Below are positions 1 to 6,374 of a DNA stretch of 7,764 bases, piece by piece. Position numbers and translations under genes: made by a program. Where the stretch lies: assembly GCA_013314795.1 (NCBI GenBank), contig JABUEZ010000093.1, forward strand, positions 1 through 7,764, in the 5' to 3' direction. How positions within the stretch are numbered: position 1 is the stretch's first letter; each line of letters opens with the position of its first letter. The notes beneath the pieces were generated by a model that saw only the letters and a list, made by a program, of their open reading frames with translations, was not told where the DNA came from and searched no databases. This DNA comes from Candidatus Profundicultor aquiphilus. Its GTDB lineage: Bacteria > Atribacterota > Atribacteria > Atribacterales > Caldatribacteriaceae.

Positions 1-822
1 GAAAAAGAGCGAACGAAACTGGTGGTAGCATGGGTGATCATTGCCATTATTCTGGTGGTTAATGTTCTCCCTTCTATCTGGTTAATCCTGACTTCTCTGA
101 AAACTCGTTTGGATATCTTTGCCATTCCGCCACGATTTATTTTTCAGCCTACCTGGAAAAATTACATATCGGCATTTGGCAAAAGACATTTTCTTCCTAT
201 GTTTTACAACAGTCTCATTATCTCGGTGAGCACTACTTTGCTCTCTTTGGCGGTGGGGACGCTGGGGGCTTATGCTCTGGCACGTTTCCGCCTCTTTGGA
301 GGAAAACACATCTCGTTCTGGATTCTGAGTACCAGAATGTTTCCACCGATTGTTTTGGTCATTCCCTTTTATATTATGGCGACTCGCTGGGGGTTGCACG
401 ACTCGAGGTTTTTGATGGTGATCGTATACACCACGTTTAACTTGCCTTTTGTGGTCTGGATCATGCGCAGTTTCTTTGAGGATATCCCCTATGACCTTGA
501 AAAGGCAGCGATGGCCGATGGATATACCCGGTGGGATGCTTTTTGGAAAATCATTCTTCCTTTGAGTGCACCGGGTCTGGTGACCACGGCGATTCTGTGT
601 TTCATCTTCTCCTGGAATGAATTCCTGTTCGCCAATGTTTTGACTGCGGCGGTAGCAAAGACTGTTCCTGTGGGTATTCGCGGCTTGGTGACCTCTCGGG
701 CCATCGAATGGGGTGAGATTGCTGCTGTGGCGACATTGCAGGTTATTCCCGTGCTGGCCTTCACCTTTGCAGTTCAGAAGTATATTATCAGAGGCCTAAC
801 TTTAGGGGCGGTCAAGGGTTAA
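1..822 (+). CDS. ABC sugar/polyol transporter permease, MalG type (5' truncated)
   Basis: Inner-membrane permease of a carbohydrate-type ABC importer (binding-protein-dependent transport family). The frame is open to the left edge and encodes a short charged stretch (EKERTK) just before the first hydrophobic helix. That is how MalG-type proteins begin, so the true start is probably just upstream; the in-frame GTG at 22 has no convincing ribosome site. About six hydrophobic segments are visible. The cytoplasmic EAA loop that docks on the ATPase is at about bases 499-561 (EKAAMADGYTRWDAFWKIILP region, with the conserved G and the ILP ending), followed by a SWNEF motif typical of the family. The product ends with the usual 'RGLTLGAVKG' tail. 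The partner MalF-type permease and the solute-binding protein are not in the window and are expected upstream. The family is certain; the substrate is not readable from this protein. Confidence 0.95.
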   Translation, partial: EKERTKLVVAWVIIAIILVVNVLPSIWLILTSLKTRLDIFAIPPRFIFQPTWKNYISAFGKRHFLPMFYNSLIISVSTTLLSLAVGTLGAYALARFRLFGGKHISFWILSTRMFPPIVLVIPFYIMATRWGLHDSRFLMVIVYTTFNLPFVVWIMRSFFEDIPYDLEKAAMADGYTRWDAFWKIILPLSAPGLVTTAILCFIFSWNEFLFANVLTAAVAKTVPVGIRGLVTSRAIEWGEIAAVATLQVIPVLAFTFAVQKYIIRGLTLGAVKG

Positions 823-830
823 AATTCAAA

Positions 831-837
831 AGAGGGA
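831..837 (+). promoter_or_regulatory. Shine-Dalgarno site of the small membrane protein
   Basis: AGAGGGA, nine bases before the ATG at 847. It touches the ATG at 838, which is why the downstream ATG is preferred. Confidence 0.5.
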
Positions 838-846
838 ATGAATGCC

Positions 847-1080
847 ATGGATTTTGGGTTTGGAGATCGTCTGTTTGTTTCGGTGATGTTGACTTTTGGC
901 CTGGGATTTTTGTGGTTGGGATGGTTAGAGCGCTACATAACAATTTGGGTCGTGCCCTTTATAGGTCTTGCGGTAGCTTTAACGCTGATTATCCCGTGGT
1001 ATAGAGCCTTCCGGATGGAAAAACGGAGAGAACAGGAAGAGCTCAGACACATGGAAAAAGAAGCCCTGAAAGAAAGGTGA
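847..1080 (+). CDS. Small two-helix membrane protein in ABC transporter operon
   Basis: A 77-residue protein with two predicted membrane helices (about residues 8-27 and 31-51), followed by a strongly charged, probably helical tail (about 52-77, rich in K, R and E). By the positive-inside rule both ends should be cytoplasmic. It sits between the permease and the two ATPase genes, 24 bases after the permease stop and 7 bases before the next ATG, so it is very probably co-transcribed and may associate with the transporter. I do not recognise a named domain with certainty. Size, position and the 'GDRLF' start of helix 1 recall the small DUF2160/GlpU proteins of rhizobial glycerol importers, a comparison made from memory. 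Start choice: the AGAGGGA site at 831-837 lies 9 bases before the ATG at 847 but directly abuts the ATG at 838. The 838 start would add three residues (MNA). Confidence 0.8.
   Translation: MDFGFGDRLFVSVMLTFGLGFLWLGWLERYITIWVVPFIGLAVALTLIIPWYRAFRMEKRREQEELRHMEKEALKER
1073..1080 (+). promoter_or_regulatory. Shine-Dalgarno site of the first ATPase
   Basis: AAAGGTGA with a 7-base spacer to the ATG at 1088. It includes the TGA stop of the small membrane protein, so translation of the two genes is probably coupled. The ATG at 1081 is in another frame and is ignored. Confidence 0.7.
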
Positions 1081-1087
1081 ATGGGCC

Positions 1088-2191
1088 ATGGCTGATTTAG
1101 TTCTGAAAAATGTTTGGAAAAAATATGGAGAAGTTGTGGCGCTGAAGGGAGTTAATCTTCATGTCCATGATGGGGAGCTCGTCACTATCCTCGGCCCTTC
1201 CGGTGCGGGGAAGACTTCGCTTTTACAGACCATTGCTGGAGTGGAAGAAATACAGGTAGGAGAGATTCACATTGGAGGACAGCGAGTGGATAGCCTTCCT
1301 CCTTTTCAGAGGAACGTAGCCATGATTTTCGAAACCTATGCACTTTATCCTAACAAGACGGTTTATGAGAATATGGCTTTCCCCCTGCGTTCTCCGTATA
1401 TTAAATTTCCCAGAGAAGAAATTGACCAGCGGGTGAGAAAGGTCAGTGCGATGTTGCAAATTGACTGGCTTCTGGATAGGAATGTGGCGCAACTCTCGGG
1501 AGGGCAAAAACAGCGAGTTGCTTTGGGAAGAATGTTAGTTCGTAGCCCTCAGCTTTTTTTGATGGATGAACCGATTGCCCACCTGGATGCCAAGTTGCGT
1601 CATCGCTTGCGTGCCGAACTCAAGAATATCCAAAGAACCTTCGGTATTACTACGCTCTACACCACCCATGACTACCGGGAAGCTCTGGGCATGGGCGACC
1701 GGATTGCCATTCTCAACAAAGGAATCATGATTCAGGTGGGGACCCCAGATGAGATTTATAATATACCCCGGAATGATTTTGTTGCTGGGCTGGTAGGCGA
1801 CCCCCCGATGAACTTTTTTGAGGGAACACTGGTGCAAACCGGAAGTACCTTGGTGGTTCACACTGGTGCTTTTCAGCGCGAAGTTCCGGGAGAAATCGTT
1901 GGTCCGCTCCAAACGTTGAAGAAGAATGCTGTCAAGGTGGGATTGAGACCTTCGGACATTCTTTTGAGTAAGCAGGAAGTGCCTGGTGGTTTTGCCGCTC
2001 AGGTATACGTGGTTGAACCGCTGGGTGTGGTCAAAGTGATTACTCTGGAGAGGGAAGGCATGAAATTTCAAGCGAAGTACATGGGTAGCGATGATTTTGA
2101 GATGGGAGAGCGAGTTTTCTTTCATTTTTCTCCCCAGCGTTTGTATTTTTTTGACCCGGAAACGGGTCTCAATATGCTCATTTCCCAGTAG
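1088..2191 (+). CDS. ABC transporter ATPase 1, MalK/UgpC family with TOBE domain
   Basis: A 367-residue cytoplasmic ATPase that powers carbohydrate or polyol uptake; the length is normal for MalK/UgpC proteins. The nucleotide-binding domain spans about 1-240: A-loop Tyr13, Walker A GPSGAGKT at 36-43, signature LSGGQ at 136-140, Walker B LFLMDE at 156-161, D-loop AHLD at 164-167, and switch His194. The C-terminal part (about 240-360) is a regulatory TOBE-like domain containing the typical 'VGLRPSDI' strand near 284-291. Oddities: the Q-loop Gln is Glu82 (FETYALYP), and the residue after the switch His-Asp is Tyr196 where Gln is usual. The neighbouring gene encodes a second, clearly related but distinct ATPase, so a heterodimer is likely. 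The family is certain. Substrate is inferred only from the context of pentose/pentitol enzymes downstream. Confidence 0.96.
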   Translation: MADLVLKNVWKKYGEVVALKGVNLHVHDGELVTILGPSGAGKTSLLQTIAGVEEIQVGEIHIGGQRVDSLPPFQRNVAMIFETYALYPNKTVYENMAFPLRSPYIKFPREEIDQRVRKVSAMLQIDWLLDRNVAQLSGGQKQRVALGRMLVRSPQLFLMDEPIAHLDAKLRHRLRAELKNIQRTFGITTLYTTHDYREALGMGDRIAILNKGIMIQVGTPDEIYNIPRNDFVAGLVGDPPMNFFEGTLVQTGSTLVVHTGAFQREVPGEIVGPLQTLKKNAVKVGLRPSDILLSKQEVPGGFAAQVYVVEPLGVVKVITLEREGMKFQAKYMGSDDFEMGERVFFHFSPQRLYFFDPETGLNMLISQ

Positions 2192-2199
2192 AGGTAGGG
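2191..2199 (+). promoter_or_regulatory. Shine-Dalgarno site of the second ATPase
   Basis: GAGGTAGGG, starting on the last base of the preceding stop codon. The AGGG part leaves 6 bases to the ATG at 2206. It leaves no room for the TTG at 2200, so ATG 2206 is taken as the start. Confidence 0.6.
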
Positions 2200-2205
2200 T
2201 TGACA

Positions 2206-3315
2206 ATGGCGAATGTGAGCCTGAGGAATTTATGGAAAAAGTACGGTAAGGTGGAGGCGGTTAGGGGAATCAATCTGGAAGTGAGAGATAAGGAGTTCGT
2301 TGCCTTTCTTGGTCCTTCAGGTTGTGGGAAAACTTCTACCATGCGAATGATCGCAGGGCTGGAGCACATTTCGGGAGGGGAAATCTACATTGGCGACAAA
2401 TTGGTCAACCATCTTGGTCCTGAAGAGCGAAACATTGCTATGGCTTTTGAATCGTACGCTCTGTATCCGCCGATGACGGTTTTTGATAACATTGCTTTTC
2501 CACTGCGAGCGGCGAAAATGCCAGAAAAGGAAATTAAGGAAAGGGTTCACCGAATTGCTGAAGTTCTTGAGTTGACTGATGTTCTCAATAAGTATCCTAA
2601 GGGCTTGAGTGGTGGTCATCAACAACGGGTTTCTCTGGCCAGAGCCCTGGTACGGGATGCCGAAGTGTATCTCCTTGACGAACCCATTTCGCACCTTGAT
2701 ACCAAAATGCGCAACCGAATGCGGGCGGAACTAAAAAGAATCCATCAGGAATTGAAAAGTACGGTGATTTATGTCACTCATGACCAGATCGAAGCGCTGG
2801 CTATGGCGGATAAGGTTGTGGTGATGAATGAGGGTGTGATCAAACAGGTTGGCACCCCTCAAGAGGTATACTTTACACCGCAGAATATTTTTGTGGCAGA
2901 TTTTGTTGGAGAGCCTCCCATGAATTTTCTCGATTGTAAGATTCAGCTTGGGGAAGACCATTGCCAGGTCGTTATCAATCACATTTCTTTCAAGATTTTC
3001 GATTTTCAAAAGCTGACCGCTTTGAAAAGTTATAGCACCTTGAAACCGGACAAATTGGTTTTGGGGATACGACCATGCCATATTGACATTCTTCCAGAGT
3101 CGGCTCCGCTCTCCGGGCGAGAAATCTCTGGGAAAGTCTTTCTGGTAGAGCCCTTGGGGGATTCAAATATTGTGCATGTGAAAGTGGATGAGCAGCTCAT
3201 TCTGATTGAAACCATAATGCCTGTACGGCAGAGAGAAGGAGAGACTATTTTCATCCACTTTCAGGAAGAGCACCTGCATCTGTTTGACAAAGAATCTGAA
3301 GAAGCAATATTCTGA
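2206..3315 (+). CDS. ABC transporter ATPase 2, MalK/UgpC family with TOBE domain
   Basis: A 369-residue ATPase, the probable heterodimer partner of the gene just upstream (14 bases apart). The two share an almost identical opening, with 'WKKYG' at the same place (residues 10-14). Visible motifs: Walker A GPSGCGKT at 36-43, Walker B VYLLDE at 154-159, D-loop SHLD at 162-165, switch His192 in THDQ, and a C-terminal TOBE-like region with 'LGIRPCHIDI' near 286-295. Two canonical residues differ. The Q-loop Gln is Glu82 (FESYALYP), the same change as in ATPase 1, and the signature is LSGGH (134-138) instead of LSGGQ. The remaining catalytic residues are intact, so it should still bind and hydrolyse ATP. 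ATG at 2206 is preferred over TTG at 2200 from the ribosome-site spacing and from alignment with ATPase 1. Family assignment is certain; substrate is not. Confidence 0.96.
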   Translation: MANVSLRNLWKKYGKVEAVRGINLEVRDKEFVAFLGPSGCGKTSTMRMIAGLEHISGGEIYIGDKLVNHLGPEERNIAMAFESYALYPPMTVFDNIAFPLRAAKMPEKEIKERVHRIAEVLELTDVLNKYPKGLSGGHQQRVSLARALVRDAEVYLLDEPISHLDTKMRNRMRAELKRIHQELKSTVIYVTHDQIEALAMADKVVVMNEGVIKQVGTPQEVYFTPQNIFVADFVGEPPMNFLDCKIQLGEDHCQVVINHISFKIFDFQKLTALKSYSTLKPDKLVLGIRPCHIDILPESAPLSGREISGKVFLVEPLGDSNIVHVKVDEQLILIETIMPVRQREGETIFIHFQEEHLHLFDKESEEAIF

Positions 3316-3327
3316 TGAAAAAGGAAA

Positions 3328-3333
3328 AGGAGG
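3328..3333 (+). promoter_or_regulatory. Shine-Dalgarno site of the SDR
   Basis: A perfect AGGAGG, nine bases before the ATG at 3343. It lies in the 27-base gap after the ATPase 2 stop, in a purine-rich stretch. No terminator-like hairpin occurs in this gap, so transport and enzyme genes are probably on one transcript. Confidence 0.75.
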
Positions 3334-3342
3334 TTTTTTGTA

Positions 3343-4095
3343 ATGCGACTGAAAGGTAAAGTAGCCATTGTTACTGGTGCTGCCAAGGGGATTGGCCGGG
3401 CGATTGCTGAAGGTTTTGCTCGAGAGGGAGCAAACGTGGTCATTAACGATATTCTGGAAGGGCCATGCCGGGAAGTGGCGAAAGAAATTGGCGAGAAGTA
3501 CGGAGTGAGAACACTGGCGGTGCCGGGGGATGTAAGTTTACGAACTACAGCGGTAAAAATCAAAGAGGAGACTCTCAAGGCATTTGGAACTGTTGATATT
3601 CTGGTTAATAATGCCGGTATCATGATTTCGGGTCTGGTGCTTGATTACAGAGAAGAGGATTGGGATAAAATTTTTGCGGTGAATGCGAAGAGCGTCTTTT
3701 TGATGTGTCAGGAAATTGGAAAAGTAATGGTGGAAAAACGCTACGGGAAAATTATCAATGTAGCTTCCATTGGGGCAAAAGATGGAGCGGTGGCCCAGGC
3801 GGCGTATGCAGCAACGAAAGCGGCGGTAATGAATTTTTCCCGAGCCCTTTCCAAAGAGTTTGCCCCTTACAATGTTAATGTGAATTCGATTTGTCCGGGA
3901 ATTGTTGAGACAGAACTTGGTCAGGTCAATCTGGCTGATCCGGAAAAACGGAAAAAATTCATTGCCATGACCCCCAAAGGAAGAATTAGCGTTCCAGAGG
4001 ATCTGGCAGGGATTGCTATTTTTCTGGCCAGTGACGAATCGGATTTTATCGTGGGCCAGGCCATCAATATTGATGGTGGTATCCTCTACTATTAG
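3343..4095 (+). CDS. Short-chain dehydrogenase/reductase (SDR), NAD-type, probable polyol/sugar dehydrogenase
   Basis: A classical 250-residue SDR that catalyses an NAD(P)-dependent alcohol/ketone interconversion in the cytoplasm. The Rossmann motif TGAAKGIG is at 11-18, NNAG at 89-92, and the catalytic set is Asn114, Ser142, Tyr155 and Lys159 (YAATK). PGIVET at 185-190 and the C-terminal 'VGQAINIDGG' strand are also typical. The acidic residue Asp36 at the end of the second strand (VVINDI) is known in this family to favour NAD over NADP, which suggests an oxidative role. Automated pipelines would probably call it FabG or glucose 1-dehydrogenase, but the surrounding transporter, FGGY kinase and pentulose-phosphate epimerase make a polyol or sugar dehydrogenase more likely. 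Its next neighbour begins 12 bases after its stop. The family is sure; the substrate is an inference. Confidence 0.93.
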   Translation: MRLKGKVAIVTGAAKGIGRAIAEGFAREGANVVINDILEGPCREVAKEIGEKYGVRTLAVPGDVSLRTTAVKIKEETLKAFGTVDILVNNAGIMISGLVLDYREEDWDKIFAVNAKSVFLMCQEIGKVMVEKRYGKIINVASIGAKDGAVAQAAYAATKAAVMNFSRALSKEFAPYNVNVNSICPGIVETELGQVNLADPEKRKKFIAMTPKGRISVPEDLAGIAIFLASDESDFIVGQAINIDGGILYY

Positions 4096-4100
4096 GGGGT
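4094..4100 (+). promoter_or_regulatory. Shine-Dalgarno site of the FGGY kinase
   Basis: AGGGGGT, overlapping the TAG stop of the SDR and seven bases before the TTG at 4108. It supports this non-ATG start, and the protein begins directly with the ATP-binding strand expected of the family. Confidence 0.6.
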
Positions 4101-4107
4101 CTTTCTC

Positions 4108-5619
4108 TTGGCGAGACGATATATTCTGGGGGTGGACCTGGGGACTTCCTCTATTAAGGGAACTCTTTTAGACCTTGAAGGTAGCGAGGTAGTCACAGCT
4201 TCGGTGGAATTATCGGTTTCCTACCCCGATTCCTATTCGGCAGAACAAAATCCCGAAGACTGGTGGAATGCCTTTTTGCTCCTTTTGCGGAAGCTGAAAG
4301 GAAAAATCGACGATCTGACGCAAATTGAGGGGATCGGCCTTTCGGGACAGATGCTGGGACTGGTGGTCTTGGATAAAGAAGGATTGCCCCTCCGCCCGGC
4401 AATTATCTGGTGTGACCAGCGGAGTTTTAGAGAACTGGAATATATTCAGGAGACCCTGGGGGTAGAGAAGCTTTTAGAGTACACGGCCAACACGCCGCTC
4501 ACCGGGTACTGGTTACCGAAAATCCTCTGGTTAAAAAATCATGAATCCGAAGTGCTTGAGAGAACGGCGAAGTTTCTTTTGCCGAAAGATTATCTGCGTT
4601 TTCGGCTAACTGGAACTTATGTGACCGAAGTCTCCGATGCGTCGGGAACCCTGATTTTTGATGTGGAACATCGAAGGTGGTCGGAGGAGATTATTCGGTT
4701 TTTTGCCCTGGAGCGGAGTGTTTTTCCTGAAGTGGTGGAGTCGCCAGAGATTACAGGTTACGTTGATGAAAGAATAGCGCGGGAGACGGGTCTTCGTCCT
4801 CGAATCCCGGTGGTGGGTGGTGGAGGAGATCAGTCAAGCGGTGGAATTGGTCTGGGAGTGATCAAAAAGGGTGTTTTATCCTGTGTTCTGGGGACCTCCG
4901 GTGTCGTGATGGCCATGACCGAAAGCCCCAAGAAAGATTATAAGAATCGGGGTTTGCACTCTTTCTGTTATTCGATTCCTGGGACCTGGTTTTTAATGGG
5001 GTGTACGCTGGCAGCCGGTGGTTCTTACCAATGGTTGTTGCGAACCATGCAGGGTGTGGATCGAAATCTGGATTACACTGCACTCAACACCATGGCTGAA
5101 CGGGTTCCCGCTGGCAGTGAAGGGGTAATTTTCCTCCCCTACCTCATTGGGGAACGAACTCCACATTCTGACCCCAAAGCTCGAGGGGTTTTCTGGGGCC
5201 TTTCGTATCACCATGAACTCGGACATATGGTACGCGCGGTTATAGAGGGAGTGGCGTTCAGTCAGCGGGAATCGGTGGAAATTTTGCGTGAATTCGGTTT
5301 AGCCGGGGAACGAATGATCCTTTCGGGCGGAGCCGCTCGGAGTTCGCTCTGGTGTCAAATTTTTGCCGATGTGATTGGGTTACCAATGGTGACTACCAGT
5401 GTCGATGATCCGGCTTCCCTAGGAGCGGCCATTATTGCCGGTGTAGGCATGAACTGTTTTTCTTCTTTTGAGGAAGGATGTGGTCGGTACATTAAAACGC
5501 AACGAGCTTTTGAACCGTCTTCGATTCATCACGAACTCTATACCGCTCTTTTTGGTCAGTATCGGCAACTCTATCAGTCATTGAGAACGTTTAACCACAG
5601 TTTTCCACTTTTTCGGTAG
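4108..5619 (+). CDS. FGGY-family carbohydrate kinase, xylulokinase-like
   Basis: A cytoplasmic ATP-dependent sugar kinase of 503 residues, a usual length for xylulokinases. The N-terminal domain begins with the phosphate-binding loop 'GVDLGTSSIKG' (about 8-18). The substrate-side motif GLSGQMLG is at 77-84, followed by 'RPAIIWCDQR' (about 96-105). The catalytic base is Asp241 in GGGGDQ (237-242). The second phosphate loop is at 262-264 (GTS), and the C-terminal signature includes 'GERTPH' (348-353) and SGGAARSSLWCQIFAD (406-421). It most resembles XylB among the FGGY kinases. However, XylB proteins normally read QMH where this one reads QML, and in the E. coli enzyme that Met-His pair contacts xylulose. 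The substrate may therefore be another ketopentose (for example L-ribulose or L-xylulose) or a polyol. The next gene acts on pentulose 5-phosphates, which supports a pentulokinase. It starts with TTG, 12 bases after the SDR. Confidence 0.93.
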   Translation: MARRYILGVDLGTSSIKGTLLDLEGSEVVTASVELSVSYPDSYSAEQNPEDWWNAFLLLLRKLKGKIDDLTQIEGIGLSGQMLGLVVLDKEGLPLRPAIIWCDQRSFRELEYIQETLGVEKLLEYTANTPLTGYWLPKILWLKNHESEVLERTAKFLLPKDYLRFRLTGTYVTEVSDASGTLIFDVEHRRWSEEIIRFFALERSVFPEVVESPEITGYVDERIARETGLRPRIPVVGGGGDQSSGGIGLGVIKKGVLSCVLGTSGVVMAMTESPKKDYKNRGLHSFCYSIPGTWFLMGCTLAAGGSYQWLLRTMQGVDRNLDYTALNTMAERVPAGSEGVIFLPYLIGERTPHSDPKARGVFWGLSYHHELGHMVRAVIEGVAFSQRESVEILREFGLAGERMILSGGAARSSLWCQIFADVIGLPMVTTSVDDPASLGAAIIAGVGMNCFSSFEEGCGRYIKTQRAFEPSSIHHELYTALFGQYRQLYQSLRTFNHSFPLFR

Positions 5620-5636
5620 TCAGTTGAAAATTGTTC

Positions 5637-5643
5637 GAGGTGA
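5637..5643 (+). promoter_or_regulatory. Shine-Dalgarno site of the epimerase
   Basis: GAGGTGA, five bases before the ATG at 5649. It rules out the in-frame TTG at 5631, which lies upstream of this site and has no ribosome site of its own. Confidence 0.7.
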
Positions 5644-5648
5644 GAGAT

Positions 5649-6347
5649 ATGCTTGAAGCATTGAAGGAAAAGGTATGGCGGGCAAACCTGGAATTGCAGA
5701 AAAAGGGGCTGGTGCTCTATACCTGGGGAAATGCCAGCGAAATCCTGCGTGAGGAAGGGCTTGTGGTGATTAAACCAAGTGGGGTTCCGTATGAGGAACT
5801 GCGTCCGGAATCCATGGTGGTTGTAGATCTCGATGGGAAAATCGTAGAAGGAAGTTTGCGCCCTTCGGTGGACACAAAGATTCACCTTGATCTTTACAAA
5901 TTTTTCCCCGAGATTGGCGGTGTGGTGCATACCCATTCTACGTATGCTTGCGCCTGGGCACAGGCCTGTCGGGATATTCCCTGCCTTGGGGGAACTCACG
6001 CTGATTATTTCTTTGGTCCTATTCCCTGCACTCGTCCGCTTTCTGAAGAGGAAGTGGAGCGGTCCTTCGAGGGGGATACGGGAAAAGTTATCGCAGAACG
6101 CTTTGTCGGTATAAAACCCCTGGAGGTCCCCGGGGTTCTTGTAGCGTATCACGGTCCCTTTACCTGGGGGAAGGATGCTGATGAAGCTGTATTTCACAGT
6201 GTGGTCTTGGAAGAAATTGCCCGCATGAGCTGGCTGACACTGGCAGTTAATCCGCGAGTAATACCGCTTTCTCCCAAGATGCTCGAGAAGCGGTATTTTC
6301 GCAAACACGGCAAAGACGCTCACTATGGGCAGGGATCGTTACATTAA
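5649..6347 (+). CDS. araD: L-ribulose-5-phosphate 4-epimerase (AraD/UlaF/SgbE family)
   Basis: A 232-residue zinc enzyme of the class II aldolase fold that interconverts L-ribulose 5-phosphate and D-xylulose 5-phosphate. It matches E. coli AraD along its whole length as I remember that sequence. Shared blocks include TWGNAS (25-30), IKPSGV (41-46), the SVDTK loop with Asp75, the zinc ligands His94 and His96 (VVHTHS) and His168 (YHGPF), THADYF with Asp119 (116-121), IPCTR (125-129), and the C-terminal RKHG...YGQ block with Tyr226. Asp119 and Tyr226 correspond to the catalytic pair Asp120/Tyr229 of E. coli AraD. These C-terminal blocks separate it from fuculose-phosphate aldolases of the same fold. 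Its product enters the pentose phosphate pathway, so it fixes the pathway of this operon as pentulose catabolism. Arabinose (AraD), ascorbate (UlaF) and SgbE versions cannot be told apart by sequence alone. No araA or ula genes are beside it. Confidence 0.92.
   Translation: MLEALKEKVWRANLELQKKGLVLYTWGNASEILREEGLVVIKPSGVPYEELRPESMVVVDLDGKIVEGSLRPSVDTKIHLDLYKFFPEIGGVVHTHSTYACAWAQACRDIPCLGGTHADYFFGPIPCTRPLSEEEVERSFEGDTGKVIAERFVGIKPLEVPGVLVAYHGPFTWGKDADEAVFHSVVLEEIARMSWLTLAVNPRVIPLSPKMLEKRYFRKHGKDAHYGQGSLH
6260..6297 (+). repeat. Inverted repeat inside the 3' end of the epimerase gene
   Basis: Left arm at 6260-6273 (AATACCGCTTTCTC) and right arm at 6285-6297 (GAGAAGCGGTATT) pair over 13 base pairs with a single unpaired T. 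The loop is 11 bases, and TTT follows the right arm. The repeat lies in coding sequence about 50 bases before the epimerase stop. It may form an RNA hairpin that affects transcript decay or termination, or it may be chance. Confidence 0.4.
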
Positions 6348-6360
6348 ACCGGAAACCTTG

Positions 6361-6366
6361 AGGAGG
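6361..6366 (+). promoter_or_regulatory. Shine-Dalgarno site of the aldo/keto reductase
   Basis: A perfect AGGAGG that overlaps the GTG at 6366 and so excludes it as start. Spacers are 5 bases to the GTG at 6372 and 8 bases to the GTG at 6375. Confidence 0.65.
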
Positions 6367-6374
6367 TGAAGGTG

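Noticed and set aside
22..822. GTG at 22 as the real start of the permease
   Set aside because: The frame stays open to the left edge, the upstream residues are the basic stretch expected before helix 1, and no good ribosome site precedes the GTG.
1535..2206. Minus-strand open frame of 223 codons opposite ATPase 1
   Set aside because: The opposite strand carries a full ABC ATPase with all motifs. The antisense product has no domain-like features.
3316..3342. Promoter or terminator between transporter and enzyme genes
   Set aside because: The 27-base gap holds only a purine-rich ribosome site, with no hairpin and no convincing promoter boxes.
6115..6137. Small inverted repeat AACCCC/GGGGTT in the epimerase gene
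   Set aside because: Only six pairs with no T-tract, at a level expected by chance in G- and C-rich coding sequence.
5574..6323. Long open frame on the minus strand (249 codons)
   Set aside because: It lies opposite the well-supported epimerase and the kinase end and shows no recognisable motif. It is explained by codon bias of the plus-strand genes.
5649..6347. L-fuculose-phosphate or rhamnulose-phosphate aldolase as an alternative call
   Set aside because: The THADYF, IPCTR and C-terminal RKHG...YGQ blocks are those of L-ribulose-5-phosphate 4-epimerases, not of the aldolases that share the fold.
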